Shown here: positions 1-8,074 of the stretch, one piece after another
Layout of the letters: each line of letters opens with the position of its first letter
Position numbering within the stretch: position 1 is the stretch's first letter
Source: Mesohalobacter halotolerans
GTDB taxonomy: Bacteria; Bacteroidota; Bacteroidia; Flavobacteriales; Flavobacteriaceae
NCBI RefSeq assembly: GCF_006120725.1
Contig: NZ_SWMU01000002.1
Coordinates: forward strand, 62,001-126,000
Direction: 5' to 3'
Length of the DNA stretch: 64,000 nucleotides
The notes under the pieces: generated by a model
What the model saw: the letters and a program-made list of their open reading frames with translations, nothing else
The model's database searches: none
What the model was told of the DNA's origin: nothing
Made by a program: the position numbers and the translations under genes

Positions 1-2
1 TT

Positions 3-191
3 ACTGATTTAGGTTTAAAAGATTCATTTTTAGAATCTGGAAAATATTATGGTAAGACGTTTAATTTTGGAGTTTTACCTGTTAGAATAGACATGATTTT
101 ATTAAGCGATTCTCTTGATGCTAATAGTTTTAAAAACTATGATGTAGATTATTCAGACCATTTTCCTGTCATGGCTGAAATAAAACTATGA
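3..191 (+). CDS. C-terminal end of an endonuclease/exonuclease/phosphatase-family protein (partial)
   Basis: An open frame runs in from the left edge and stops at the TGA at 189-191, giving about 62 residues. It contains a VRIDMIL segment and ends with YSDHFPVMAEI. The SDHFPV motif is the hallmark C-terminal histidine motif of the endonuclease/exonuclease/phosphatase fold, where the His is catalytic. The gene start lies outside the window, so substrate and localisation cannot be judged. The stop overlaps the convergent WbqC gene by six bases. Confidence 0.7.
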   Translation, partial: TDLGLKDSFLESGKYYGKTFNFGVLPVRIDMILLSDSLDANSFKNYDVDYSDHFPVMAEIKL

Positions 192-800
192 GCCTTTTAG
201 GTAATTTACACTCTCTGGTCCTAAGTTAAACAACAAATCCAAAATACTGAGATTAGAGATAAAACCAAATTTGTCTTCAAAAACCTGATGGTAAGTTTTT
301 AATTTAAAATCTTTTTTTGATTTTGCATCAATAAGCTTTCTTTCATCACTTATTTTACTATAGTTTTTAAAATACTCTGAGGTCATTTCTATGTTTACCT
401 CTATGTCAAGAAGGTTTAAGATTGATTCAAAACACTTTAAATTGAACTCAAATAACGACTCAAAATTTTTATCATAAAGTGGTTGAATGTCATCTTCATA
501 AAACTCAAAATAAGGTGAAGTTCTATAAGCAGACTCTAAGGATTTAAGATGTAAATCTTGCCATTCAAAATCATTTTCAATCTGACTTTCGCTATACTTT
601 AAACGTTGTTTTGAGCCACTGTGTTTGACAGGGATATTCAACATTAATTTTCCATTGGCTCCGTAAATATATTGTCGGTTTCTATAGGATTGCTTCTGGT
701 AGTTTTCAGCAGCTTCAATATAAATTGAGTTGTAGTTTATAAGTGATTTGTAAACACTTATAGGGCCAAAATATGGTAAACAAAATATAGCTTGTGGCAT
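186..800 (-). CDS. WbqC-like family protein
   Basis: The 204-residue protein opens with a conserved N-terminal segment (CLPYFGPISVYKSLI) followed by NRQYIYGANGKLMLNIPV, typical of the WbqC-like family. That family occurs in polysaccharide loci and as a stand-alone gene in Bacteroidota, and its biochemical role is unsettled. The protein has no signal peptide or membrane segment and is presumably cytoplasmic. It is the last gene of the parA-parB-DUF5683-dapB-lepB operon, and its ATG directly abuts the lepB stop, so it is probably translationally coupled. The family assignment is firm; the function is unknown. Confidence 0.85.
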   Translation of the reverse strand: MPQAIFCLPYFGPISVYKSLINYNSIYIEAAENYQKQSYRNRQYIYGANGKLMLNIPVKHSGSKQRLKYSESQIENDFEWQDLHLKSLESAYRTSPYFEFYEDDIQPLYDKNFESLFEFNLKCFESILNLLDIEVNIEMTSEYFKNYSKISDERKLIDAKSKKDFKLKTYHQVFEDKFGFISNLSILDLLFNLGPESVNYLKGS

Positions 801-2369
801 TTATGACTGTCGTTTTTTTCTAAAATATCTAAACCCAACAATTAAAACCAGACCAATCAAAAAATAGGGCAAGTAAGAGACACGTTCACCATTTCCAGAT
901 ACCGTTGTAAACATTCTATCCCATCTTATATTGTTTGGGAAAGATTGGTTTGGATCTAAACTCAACCATATAAAGACCGGTTTTCCAACCACATGATTTT
1001 GGGGAACATAACCCCAAAAACGACTATCTTCACTATTGTGACGATTATCTCCCATCATCCAGTAATAGTTTTGCTTAAAAGTATAGCTCGATATTGGATC
1101 ATCATTGAGAAGAACTTGATTGTCCTTAATGCTGATTTCTTGTTTCACACCCATTTCACGTCCTTCATACACTTCAATGATACGTCTATAAAAATCTATA
1201 CTGTTTTTGTCAATCTCGACAGTCTTTCCAGCTTCAGGAATATAGATTGGACCAAAATTATCACGATTCCAATCGCGTTTGGCTTGATTTGGGAATACTT
1301 TTTTTGAAGGTTTAGTATCTGTTTTACTCAAAATATCTTTCACAGCCGATTGGACATTGGGCAGTTTCTTAAAACGTTCAATTTTTGAATCCGGAACAGC
1401 TATGGCTTTAAAAATTCCTTGCTCTCTGTTGACAAACCCAAATCCGTCAGTAATGCTGTATCTGTTTTGTAAAGTAATGAGGTTAAAATTGTCGCCTTTA
1501 ATGATATAGGAATATTGTAAATCAGCTCTTTCGGGAAGTTGAAGCGGTTGACCGTTAGTATAAACTTTCCCGTTTATAATCTCAAGAGAATCGCCGGAAA
1601 CTCCAACAGCACGCTTGACATAATTAGATTTTTTATCAATAGGCTTTTTATAGCTTTGAGGTCCGTTATAACCAAAATAGGGTACAGTATCTACCGGCCA
1701 GTTAAACACCACAATATCATTACGACTTACATTTTCAAAGCCAGGTAACCGAAACATCGGCAATTGTGGTTTATTTGTGTAGGACTTGACTTTAACCCCA
1801 GGAATGGTATCGTGTACCATGGGTAACGCAACAGCTGTTCCTGGTGTTCTTGCGCCGTAGTGAAATTTACTCACAAATAAAAAATCACCAATTAATAAAG
1901 ACTTCTCAAGAGAAGAAGTTGGAATGGTAAATGGCTGTATGAAATAAGTATGCACAATAGTTGCAGCCACAACAGCAAAAATGATAGACCCCAAAGTTTC
2001 ACCAGCTTTAGTCTTAGCCTTTAATTCACGATTACCGGCGTATTCGCGGTTAGAAAAATAATTGATGTAATACAAGTAAAACCCTAATGTAACAACAGCT
2101 AAAACACTGTCTTTAGGATCGTCATGATTAAAACTTTTAGCAGTTTCAATCCAAACCACAGGAAACATCAATAATTGAACAATAGGAATAAATAATAAAA
2201 ATATCCACCACCATGGTCTATTGATGATTTTCATCAAAACATAGGCATTGTAAATAGGAATAATGGCTTGCCAAGCTGAGCGACCAGCACGTTGGTATAA
2301 CTTCCAAGTCCCCAAAAAATGAATAATTTGAACTATCAGGATTATAATTACAATATCAAATAAAGTCAT
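801..2369 (-). CDS. lepB: Signal peptidase I, long Bacteroidota form
   Basis: This is a membrane serine protease (family S26) that removes signal peptides from exported proteins. At 522 residues it is far longer than E. coli LepB. The N-terminal part (about residues 1-105) has several hydrophobic segments resembling the DUF5684 region. A further membrane segment at about 127-146 leads into PTSSLEKSLL, placing the nucleophile near Ser153. The general-base Lys lies in YVKRAVGVSGDSL (about Lys252). The late box MMGDNRHNSEDSR is intact. A C-terminal hydrophobic anchor ends in basic residues. It starts 17 bases after dapB in the same operon. Confidence 0.95.
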   Translation of the reverse strand: MTLFDIVIIILIVQIIHFLGTWKLYQRAGRSAWQAIIPIYNAYVLMKIINRPWWWIFLLFIPIVQLLMFPVVWIETAKSFNHDDPKDSVLAVVTLGFYLYYINYFSNREYAGNRELKAKTKAGETLGSIIFAVVAATIVHTYFIQPFTIPTSSLEKSLLIGDFLFVSKFHYGARTPGTAVALPMVHDTIPGVKVKSYTNKPQLPMFRLPGFENVSRNDIVVFNWPVDTVPYFGYNGPQSYKKPIDKKSNYVKRAVGVSGDSLEIINGKVYTNGQPLQLPERADLQYSYIIKGDNFNLITLQNRYSITDGFGFVNREQGIFKAIAVPDSKIERFKKLPNVQSAVKDILSKTDTKPSKKVFPNQAKRDWNRDNFGPIYIPEAGKTVEIDKNSIDFYRRIIEVYEGREMGVKQEISIKDNQVLLNDDPISSYTFKQNYYWMMGDNRHNSEDSRFWGYVPQNHVVGKPVFIWLSLDPNQSFPNNIRWDRMFTTVSGNGERVSYLPYFLIGLVLIVGFRYFRKKRQS

Positions 2370-2386
2370 ATGTCTAAATTATAGTA

Positions 2387-3097
2387 TTAAATATTAAGCA
2401 CATCGTTCATGTTAAAACAACCATGATTTTTTTGATTAACAATCCACTCAGATGCTAAAACTGCTCCCAAAGCAAAACCTTTGCGATTATGTGCAGTGTG
2501 CTTGATTTCTATATCGTCAATTTCAGATCTATAGCTGATTTCGTGTGTTCCAAATATGCCTTTTTCTCTAAAAGCTTTAATTGGAATATCTTTACTGTTT
2601 TTAGCTTTTGGAGGATGTGACCAACTTTTATAATTGGTATGTTCAATAATTTGTTCTGCCAAACTGATGGCTGTGCCACTTGGGGCATCTTTTTTTTCAA
2701 GGTGATGTATTTCACTAATATCAACTTTGTATTCTTTTTGTGTTTTCATCATCTGAGCCAACATAGAATTGAGTTTAAAAAATAAGTTTACACCAATGCT
2801 AAAATTGGAGGCGTATAAAAATTTAGAATGGTTTTTTTCTACTAAACGCGCCACGTCCTCAAATTGATCTAACCAGCCTGTTGTCCCTGATATAACCGGA
2901 ATTTGGTTTTTGATACATTCAGAAATATTATCAAAAGCTGCTTCAGGAATGCTAAACTCTATAGCTACGTCAGCTTGTTTTGCCTGGCTAAGGTTGGGCT
3001 TTTCATTTGTTTTATAGATTACATTATGGCCGCGACCTTGAGCGATTTGCTCAATACTTTGTCCCATTTTTCCGTATCCTATAATTGCTATTTTCAT
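2387..3097 (-). CDS. dapB: 4-hydroxy-tetrahydrodipicolinate reductase
   Basis: DapB carries out the NAD(P)H-dependent reduction in lysine/diaminopimelate synthesis, feeding peptidoglycan. The 236-residue protein has an N-terminal nucleotide-binding motif (IGYGKMGQSI) and the family signature HHLEKKDAPSGTA at about 131-143, containing the catalytic His and Lys. The length is normal for the family. Its start overlaps the DUF5683 stop by one base. Finding dapB inside a parAB/lepB operon links a cell-wall precursor gene with segregation and export genes, an arrangement I recall as common in Flavobacteriia. dapD lies separately at 37.5 kb. Confidence 0.95.
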   Translation of the reverse strand: MKIAIIGYGKMGQSIEQIAQGRGHNVIYKTNEKPNLSQAKQADVAIEFSIPEAAFDNISECIKNQIPVISGTTGWLDQFEDVARLVEKNHSKFLYASNFSIGVNLFFKLNSMLAQMMKTQKEYKVDISEIHHLEKKDAPSGTAISLAEQIIEHTNYKSWSHPPKAKNSKDIPIKAFREKGIFGTHEISYRSEIDDIEIKHTAHNRKGFALGAVLASEWIVNQKNHGCFNMNDVLNI

Positions 3098-3687
3098 TAG
3101 TTTAATTTTAAATTTAACGACAATCCAAAGGCTTGTTGTCCGGTTGAAAAATTTTGTAAGTGACGTGGCTGCAAAGTTAGATCATCAGAAATATTAAATT
3201 GATTGAGATGTGCTTCAACATTAGCATCAATAATATTTAGAATATAAGCAGCAATGGTGAGTAGCAGAGATAAATCTCGATTTTCTCTAAACAATTTTTG
3301 AGCTTCAATTAAATCATCATCATTTAAAATACCGATAAACTCATCGTTTTCAAACCCCGCTAAACGACTTTTAAAGGCATCTCGGTAACTGTGGTATTGA
3401 TTGTTATTGTCTATATAAAAATACAAGGGTGTTCCAATGGCGATATATGCTAGGGGGATTTTCCAATAGCTTTTATTATAAGCCTGTCCTAATCCCGGCA
3501 ACACTGCCGAATAAAATGCAGCTTTTGCCGGTGCATTGGCATCAAAAGGGTTGGCTTCAAAGCTTTTGCTTTCAACAGTTTTATCAAGTTGTAGTTCTTC
3601 ATTTACAGGAATACTATCGTTTTGAGTAAAACCTTTTACCAAAAAAGAAATAAATACAGCTATGAAAATTATATTTTTCAATTTCAA
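3097..3687 (-). CDS. DUF5683 domain protein, membrane-associated
   Basis: The 196-residue protein has a clear N-terminal signal peptide (hydrophobic run to about residue 21, then TQND). After an acidic linker comes the DUF5683 core, with FYSAVLPGLGQAYNKSYWKIPL and a following hydrophobic segment. The function of the family is not established. The PGLGQ-Y motif resembles that of small membrane proteins with a TM2-like turn. It is coupled by short overlaps to parB upstream (4 bases) and dapB downstream (1 base), so it belongs to the same transcription unit. It is probably in the envelope. Confidence 0.8.
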   Translation of the reverse strand: MKLKNIIFIAVFISFLVKGFTQNDSIPVNEELQLDKTVESKSFEANPFDANAPAKAAFYSAVLPGLGQAYNKSYWKIPLAYIAIGTPLYFYIDNNNQYHSYRDAFKSRLAGFENDEFIGILNDDDLIEAQKLFRENRDLSLLLTIAAYILNIIDANVEAHLNQFNISDDLTLQPRHLQNFSTGQQAFGLSLNLKLN

Positions 3688-4580
3688 TCTTGATTTTTCA
3701 GTAACTCGTGTATTCGGTTTAAGTCTTCTTCAGAGGCAAAAGGAATAATAATTCTGCCGTTACCTTTTTGATTGACTTTAATATCGACTTTAGTGCCAAA
3801 AAATTTTGAAATGTGTTGTTTTTCAGTAGAATACTTTTTAGTTTTTGGTTTAGTCTTTTTTGGAGTAATATTCTTCTGATTGTGTTGTCTTACTAAATCT
3901 TCAGTTGCTCTTACAGATAGTTTGTCTTTAAGTATTTTTTGATAGATATTAGTTTGAGATTTAGCATTTTCAATGTTTACCAGGGCTCTACCATGACCCA
4001 TGCTGATAAATCCATCCCGCATACCGGTTTGTATGATTGGGTCAAGTTTTAGGAGTCTTAAATAATTGGTAATTGTAGAGCGTTTTTTGCCTACTCGCGA
4101 ACTCATTTGCTTTTGCGTCAAGTCTATTTCATCGATTAACCTTTGGTAGGAGAGTGCAATTTCAATTGGGTCTAAGTCTTGTCGCTGAATATTTTCAACT
4201 AAAGCCATTTCTAGAGCTTCTTGGTCATTGGCTATCCTAATATAAGCTGGAATCGTTTGAAGCCCGGCAAGTTTGGAGGCTCTAAAACGTCTTTCACCAG
4301 ATACCAGTTGATATTGCTGGTGTTCAATTTTTCTAACGGTGATGGGTTGAATAACTCCAAGTTCGCGGATAGAAGAGGCTAGCTCTTCGAGATGTTCTTC
4401 ATTAAAACTGCTTCGAGGTTGAAAAGGATTAACTTCAATATGTGCAAGTTCTAATTCTACAATACTGCCTACGACCTTGTCGGCATCTTTATCTTCAACA
4501 GATTTAATATCTTGATCCGGATCATTCAGCAGGGCTGAAAGTCCACGTCCTAAAGCTTGTTTTTTTTTGGCTTTGGCCAT
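3684..4580 (-). CDS. parB: Chromosome-partitioning protein ParB (CTPase/DNA-binding)
   Basis: ParB binds parS sites and spreads along the origin region to guide chromosome segregation with ParA. The 298-residue protein shows the N-terminal CTP-binding motifs (NPFQPR and VSGERRFRASKLAG), then ALVENIQRQDLDPIEIA and a central helix-turn-helix (QKQMSSRVGKKRSTITNYL). A basic linker precedes a short C-terminal dimerisation region. The start lies four bases after parA. I found no convincing canonical parS palindrome in the window, so its sites may be elsewhere. Confidence 0.95.
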   Translation of the reverse strand: MAKAKKKQALGRGLSALLNDPDQDIKSVEDKDADKVVGSIVELELAHIEVNPFQPRSSFNEEHLEELASSIRELGVIQPITVRKIEHQQYQLVSGERRFRASKLAGLQTIPAYIRIANDQEALEMALVENIQRQDLDPIEIALSYQRLIDEIDLTQKQMSSRVGKKRSTITNYLRLLKLDPIIQTGMRDGFISMGHGRALVNIENAKSQTNIYQKILKDKLSVRATEDLVRQHNQKNITPKKTKPKTKKYSTEKQHISKFFGTKVDIKVNQKGNGRIIIPFASEEDLNRIHELLKNQD

Positions 4581-4584
4581 AAAT

Positions 4585-5352
4585 TTAGGTTTGATTTTGT
4601 TTTAATAATTCTTCTGCAAGACTTAGGTAATTATTAGCTCCGCGACTTGAGGCATCGTATTTTATGATACTTTCACCGTAACTCGGCGCTTCACTTAACC
4701 TCACGTTGCGTTGTATAATGGTTTCAAACACCATATCTGCAAAGTGTTTTTTCACTTCATCTATTACTTGGTTAGACAACCTTAATCTGGCATCGTACAT
4801 GGTAAGTAAAAGGCCTTCAATGTCTAGATTTGCATTGTGTAGTTTTTGAACACTTTTAATGGTATTCAATAATTTGCCTAGACCTTCCAATGCAAAATAC
4901 TCACATTGTATAGGGATAATCACAGCATCTGAGGCCGTTAAAGCATTTAATGTTAATAACCCCAAAGAAGGAGCACAATCTATAATGATAAAGTCGTATA
5001 ATTCTCGCAGATCTTCAATGGCTACTTTCAACATTTTCTCCCGATGGTCTTGATCTACCAGTTCAATCTCTATCGCCACCAAATCTATGTGTGCCGGAAT
5101 CAAATCTAAATTAGGAGAATCTGTAGAAACTATCAACTTTTTTGCTTCTTGAGTGTGCTCTAGAAGTTGATAACTGCTATTTTCGACTTCATCAACATTA
5201 ATTCCTAATCCTGAGGTCGCATTGGCTTGAGGATCTGCATCTATAAGCAAGACCTTTTTTTCTAAAACACCTAATGCGGCAGCCAAATTGACTGCTGTGG
5301 TAGTTTTGCCTACACCGCCTTTTTGATTAGCTATAGCTATGATTTTTCCCAT
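4585..5352 (-). CDS. parA: Chromosome-partitioning ATPase ParA (Soj type)
   Basis: The 255-residue deviant Walker ATPase drives segregation with ParB. The N-terminus MGKIIAIANQKGGVGKTT contains the signature Lys and P-loop. LLIDADPQANATSGLG and FIIIDCAPSLGLLTLNAL provide the further Walker motifs. Without an N-terminal extension it is the chromosomal Soj/ParA type rather than a plasmid type. It is the first gene of the leftward operon. The 385-base intergenic region upstream should carry the operon promoter. Confidence 0.95.
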   Translation of the reverse strand: MGKIIAIANQKGGVGKTTTAVNLAAALGVLEKKVLLIDADPQANATSGLGINVDEVENSSYQLLEHTQEAKKLIVSTDSPNLDLIPAHIDLVAIEIELVDQDHREKMLKVAIEDLRELYDFIIIDCAPSLGLLTLNALTASDAVIIPIQCEYFALEGLGKLLNTIKSVQKLHNANLDIEGLLLTMYDARLRLSNQVIDEVKKHFADMVFETIIQRNVRLSEAPSYGESIIKYDASSRGANNYLSLAEELLKQNQT

Positions 5353-5737
5353 GTACTAAAAATAATATGTAAAAATACAATTTATTACATCACATAAAAA
5401 TCCTTTGTGATAACTTATTATCATATTTTTATTCATCAGAAGGTGAGTGTATCTTTTGAATTGTCACCACAAAATTATAATTTTCTAAAACTTTATTAAA
5501 ACTCAACTCTTATGATATTTATTGTCAGTAATCAATCACTTTTCTAAAATTATTAATGTGGCTTTGCTTTAAAATTTTAGCTTATTTCATATTTTTTTAC
5601 TCAATACTCAATACTCAATACTCAATACCGGAAACTTTGTTTTTTAATTTATGTATGAGAGTTGCTCTTATTTAAAATTTTGAAACTTCGCTGTAACAAA
5701 TTAAAAGTTAACTCGTCGAAGTAGTGAAGTCAATCAT
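5353..5737. other. Intergenic region between divergent parA and sigma-factor genes
   Basis: This is 385 bases of AT-rich, non-coding sequence holding the divergent starts of parA and the ECF sigma gene. No exact TAnnTTTG promoter element was found. On the parA side a near match (TATTTTTAC, reading leftward) is present. The only clear structure is the four-copy 7-bp tandem array near 5600. No RNA gene or conserved palindrome was recognised. Confidence 0.6.
5599..5628. repeat. Short tandem repeat, ACTCAAT x4
   Basis: Four perfect head-to-tail copies of the 7-mer ACTCAAT, plus two extra bases, lie about 110 bases upstream of the sigma-factor start. A second 7-mer array with a different sequence occurs at 23448-23475. 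Such arrays can vary in copy number by slippage. Whether this one affects the sigma-factor promoter is unknown. Confidence 0.9.
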
Positions 5738-6250
5738 ATGAAAATTTCAGAATTTAATAGTTCAGTTTTACCGATTCAACAAAAAATATTTAGGTTGTCT
5801 AAACGGTTACTAACTTCTTCAGATGCAGCAGAAGATGCTTCACAAGAGGTTATGATTAAATTGTGGAACAAAAGACATGAATTAAATGAAATCAATAATA
5901 TAGAGGCCTTTGCAATGACTATTACAAAAAACCATTGTTTAGACCAGTTAAAACTAAAAGCAAATCAAAACCTGAGGTTGGTTCATACCAATTATGAAAA
6001 TAAATCAGCAGATCCTCAAAAACAATTAGAAGCTAAACAAGAACTGAATACTGTCGAAGCAATGATAAAAACTTTACCAGAAACCCAGCGCTTGGTTTTA
6101 CACCTTAGGCAGATTGAAGGTTATGAATATGATAAAATTTGTGAAATCATGGATATGAAACCAAAGGCTGTGAGAGTCACCTTGTCGAGAGCCAGAAAAA
6201 ATTTAGTAGAACGCATTTCAAAACAACATCAAAATGAAAACAGAGCTTAA
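5738..6250 (+). CDS. ECF-type RNA polymerase sigma factor
   Basis: The 170-residue protein has the two-domain layout of an ECF sigma factor. Region 2 (about residues 12-75) includes SSDAAEDASQEVMIKLWNK. Region 4 (about 110-165) includes LPETQRLVLHLRQIEGYEY and a helix-turn-helix ending ALSRAR-like in VTLSRARKNL. It would redirect RNA polymerase to a small regulon. The next gene overlaps by 17 bases and encodes a single-span membrane protein, the usual arrangement for an anti-sigma partner. The two DUF4252 genes that follow are likely part of the output or feedback. Confidence 0.93.
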   Translation: MKISEFNSSVLPIQQKIFRLSKRLLTSSDAAEDASQEVMIKLWNKRHELNEINNIEAFAMTITKNHCLDQLKLKANQNLRLVHTNYENKSADPQKQLEAKQELNTVEAMIKTLPETQRLVLHLRQIEGYEYDKICEIMDMKPKAVRVTLSRARKNLVERISKQHQNENRA

Positions 6251-6683
6251 CATTAGTCAGTTACTGGATAAGTATCTTGAAGGCAAAACACATATTGAAG
6301 AAGAACAAATACTTGCCGACTATTTTAATAACAATAAGGTTAAACCCGAGTGGCAAGTTTATAAAGAGATGTTCACTTATTTTGAAAGTACAAAAGCTGA
6401 GGAGTCTCAACAGACTTTCAGACCTCAAAATACATCATCTTACAGATCTTTTTATAAGTATGCTGCTATTTTGATAGTATGTCTTGCCGGTGCTTGGTTT
6501 TACAATTATCAATATAATACCAAAGACTTAGGAACTTACGACGACCCAGAATTGGCACTCGAAGAAACCAAAAGAGTGTTTGACCTTATAAGTACTCACA
6601 TTAACGCCAACACCAGTGAAATACAAAATCTATCAACTTTAGAAGAAACCAAAACAAAATACATCGATAATATTAATCCTTAA
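6234..6683 (+). CDS. Single-span membrane protein, probable anti-sigma partner
   Basis: The 149-residue protein has a soluble acidic N-terminal part (about 1-75), one hydrophobic segment at about 76-93 (YAAILIVCLAGAWFYNY) and a short extracytoplasmic C-terminal tail. It overlaps the sigma gene by 17 bases, implying translational coupling. Size, topology and position suggest a membrane anti-sigma factor, with the N-terminal part binding the sigma. No ZAS-type Cys/His motif is visible, so it would be an unusual member. This is an inference from context. Confidence 0.6.
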   Translation: MKTELNISQLLDKYLEGKTHIEEEQILADYFNNNKVKPEWQVYKEMFTYFESTKAEESQQTFRPQNTSSYRSFYKYAAILIVCLAGAWFYNYQYNTKDLGTYDDPELALEETKRVFDLISTHINANTSEIQNLSTLEETKTKYIDNINP

Positions 6684-6694
6684 AAACAACAACT

Positions 6695-7207
6695 ATGAAA
6701 ACGATTTTAATTGCTATATCAGCACTGTTAATAACCGGTTTTACCTTTTCCCAGGACTTTGACCGATATGAAAATACCCCCGGTGTAAGCTCAGTTATCA
6801 TTAATAAGAATATGTTTAAATTGATGAGTAAACTTGACTTGGATAGTGAAGACAAAGAGATACAAGAATACGTCAAGCTCATCAATAATCTTGAAGACAT
6901 CAAAATATTAAAGACGAATGACTCAAAAATGAGCGAAGAACTCAATGGTGACGCAAAATCTTACATTAAAAACAACAATTTAGAAGAGTTGATGCGAGCC
7001 AATGAAGATGGAAAACGTGTTTCATTCCATTTTAAGCCTGGTAAGACTGATGATGAAATTAAACAACTTTTTATGCATATCAATGGCATAGACAACGAAA
7101 ATGAAACTGTGGTAATTATCATAAACGGGTTGATAGATTTAAGACAGGTTTCAAAACTGGCCAACGATCTTAAAGTACCTGGTGCAAACTCAATGAATAA
7201 AAAATAA
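6695..7207 (+). CDS. DUF4252 domain protein (exported)
   Basis: The 170-residue protein begins with a signal peptide (TILIAISALLITGFTFSQ). The mature part fits DUF4252 in length and pattern: alternating charged helices, a central LEDIKILKTND strand and a C-terminal VVIIINGLIDLRQV strand. The function is unknown. It follows the putative anti-sigma gene by 11 bases and precedes a second, divergent DUF4252 gene. Pairs of DUF4252 genes downstream of an ECF sigma unit are, as I recall, a recurring Flavobacteriia arrangement, perhaps an envelope-stress module. Confidence 0.8.
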   Translation: MKTILIAISALLITGFTFSQDFDRYENTPGVSSVIINKNMFKLMSKLDLDSEDKEIQEYVKLINNLEDIKILKTNDSKMSEELNGDAKSYIKNNNLEELMRANEDGKRVSFHFKPGKTDDEIKQLFMHINGIDNENETVVIIINGLIDLRQVSKLANDLKVPGANSMNKK

Positions 7208-7215
7208 ATATTATT

Positions 7216-7734
7216 ATGAAAACGACACTCACATTATGCCTTAGTCTTTTCGTCTTGATATCTTGTCAAACCAATTCTTTACAAACTTATATGGTTGACC
7301 ATAAAGATGACGAAAACTTTATCAGTTTAGATTTTTCACTCAAAACCTTTGTAGATAATTTTGATGACTTTTCTGAGGAGCAAAAGAATTTATTTAAAGA
7401 CGTTAGAAAAGTTAACATTTTAGCTTTTAAAAAAGACAACTCTAATGATAAAGACTACAGTGAAAAGCGAAATTTATTGACTCAAATCTTATCTGAAGAG
7501 TTTAGCAAACAACAACTCATGTCTGTTAATGATAAAGGTCGTCAAATGAAAATGTTTGCAGATAATATGGATGACAAAGTCAAAGAAATTGTAATTTATG
7601 CCAATGACAATGATAAAGGCTTTTTGCTATTAAGATTGCTTGGCGACGACTTAAATCCTTCAAACTTTTATGAAATGATGAAAATGTCTGATGAAATGAA
7701 TTTTGAAGATTTGGCCCAAATGATAGACCTATAA
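7216..7734 (+). CDS. DUF4252 domain lipoprotein
   Basis: The 172-residue protein has a lipoprotein signal peptide ending LFVLISCQTN, with the lipobox Cys at about residue 17. It should therefore be lipid-anchored in the envelope. The mature domain resembles that of the preceding gene (VRKVNILAFKKDN, then EIVIYANDNDKGFLLLRL). It lies nine bases after that gene and is the last of the four-gene sigma operon. The two are probably anciently duplicated, one soluble and one anchored. Confidence 0.8.
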   Translation: MKTTLTLCLSLFVLISCQTNSLQTYMVDHKDDENFISLDFSLKTFVDNFDDFSEEQKNLFKDVRKVNILAFKKDNSNDKDYSEKRNLLTQILSEEFSKQQLMSVNDKGRQMKMFADNMDDKVKEIVIYANDNDKGFLLLRLLGDDLNPSNFYEMMKMSDEMNFEDLAQMIDL

Positions 7735-7762
7735 AATACTTTTATAATTCTATTGAATTTAT

Positions 7763-7792
7763 TTTGTAGAAATAGAAAGCTTATTATCTTTG
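7763..7792 (+). promoter_or_regulatory. Bacteroidota-type promoter for tRNA-Ser
   Basis: A TTTG at 7763-7766 and a TATCTTTG at 7785-7792 are separated by 18 bases and match the Bacteroidota consensus TTTG, 17-23 bases, TAnnTTTG. The second element ends 13 bases before the first tRNA base, a suitable distance for a short precursor leader. Confidence 0.75.
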
Positions 7793-7805
7793 CACTCGCT
7801 ATTTT

Positions 7806-7890
7806 GGAGAAATGGCAGAGTGGTCGAATGCGGCGGTCTTGAAAACCGTTGTACCGCAAGGTACCGGGGGTTCGAATCCCTCTTTCTCCG
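7806..7890 (+). tRNA. tRNA-Ser (anticodon UGA)
   Basis: The 85-base class II tRNA has an acceptor stem GGAGAAA (7806-7812) pairing with TTTCTCC (7883-7889) and discriminator G at 7890. The anticodon arm has five pairs around the loop CTTGAAA, with TGA at 7840-7842. An extended variable arm (TTGTACCGCAAGGTACC region) and a T-arm GGGGGTTCGAATCCCTC follow. CCA is not encoded. A strong hairpin terminator follows directly. Confidence 0.97.
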
Positions 7891-7896
7891 CAAAAG

Positions 7897-7926
7897 AAAC
7901 CCGAAACAAATGTTTCGGGTTTTTTA
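7897..7926 (+). terminator. Intrinsic terminator after tRNA-Ser
   Basis: AAACCCGAAACA and TGTTTCGGGTTT form a 12-bp stem with a two-base loop (likely opening to four), followed by a T-run. It sits seven bases past the tRNA, as expected for single-gene termination. Confidence 0.9.
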
Positions 7927-8047
7927 TTTTTCAGCGCCGTCAAAAATTCATTTTTGAAAGGTGAGGGAAAATAAAAAAACACTAACAAACGCAGTTTGTT
8001 GGGTTTTTATGTTTGCAAAGCTTAACCCACTTGGGATCACGCCAGGT

Positions 8048-8064
8048 AATCCCTCTTTCTCCGC
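8048..8064 (+). repeat. Direct repeat of the tRNA-Ser 3' end
   Basis: AATCCCTCTTTCTCCGC at 8048-8064 is identical to the tRNA 3' end plus one flanking base at 7875-7891. The preceding CGCCAGGTA also resembles CGCAAGGTA of the tRNA variable/T-arm junction, as if about 11 bases were deleted between. The copies are 173 bases apart, too close to flank an integrated element, so a decayed duplicate tRNA or a collapsed attachment site are both possible. Confidence 0.85.
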
Positions 8065-8074
8065 TTAGAGCAAA

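Noticed and set aside
993-1748. Rightward frames inside lepB
   Set aside because: They are shadows of the leftward lepB frame, which has all signal peptidase motifs; the shadows have no recognisable domain.
3684-5737. A parS site near parAB
   Set aside because: I found no convincing TGTTnCACGTGnAACA-like palindrome here or elsewhere in the window.
7668-7988. A 106-residue leftward frame containing [15 protein letters not shown]
   Set aside because: It is the antisense translation of the tRNA-Ser gene, a well-known spurious protein type.
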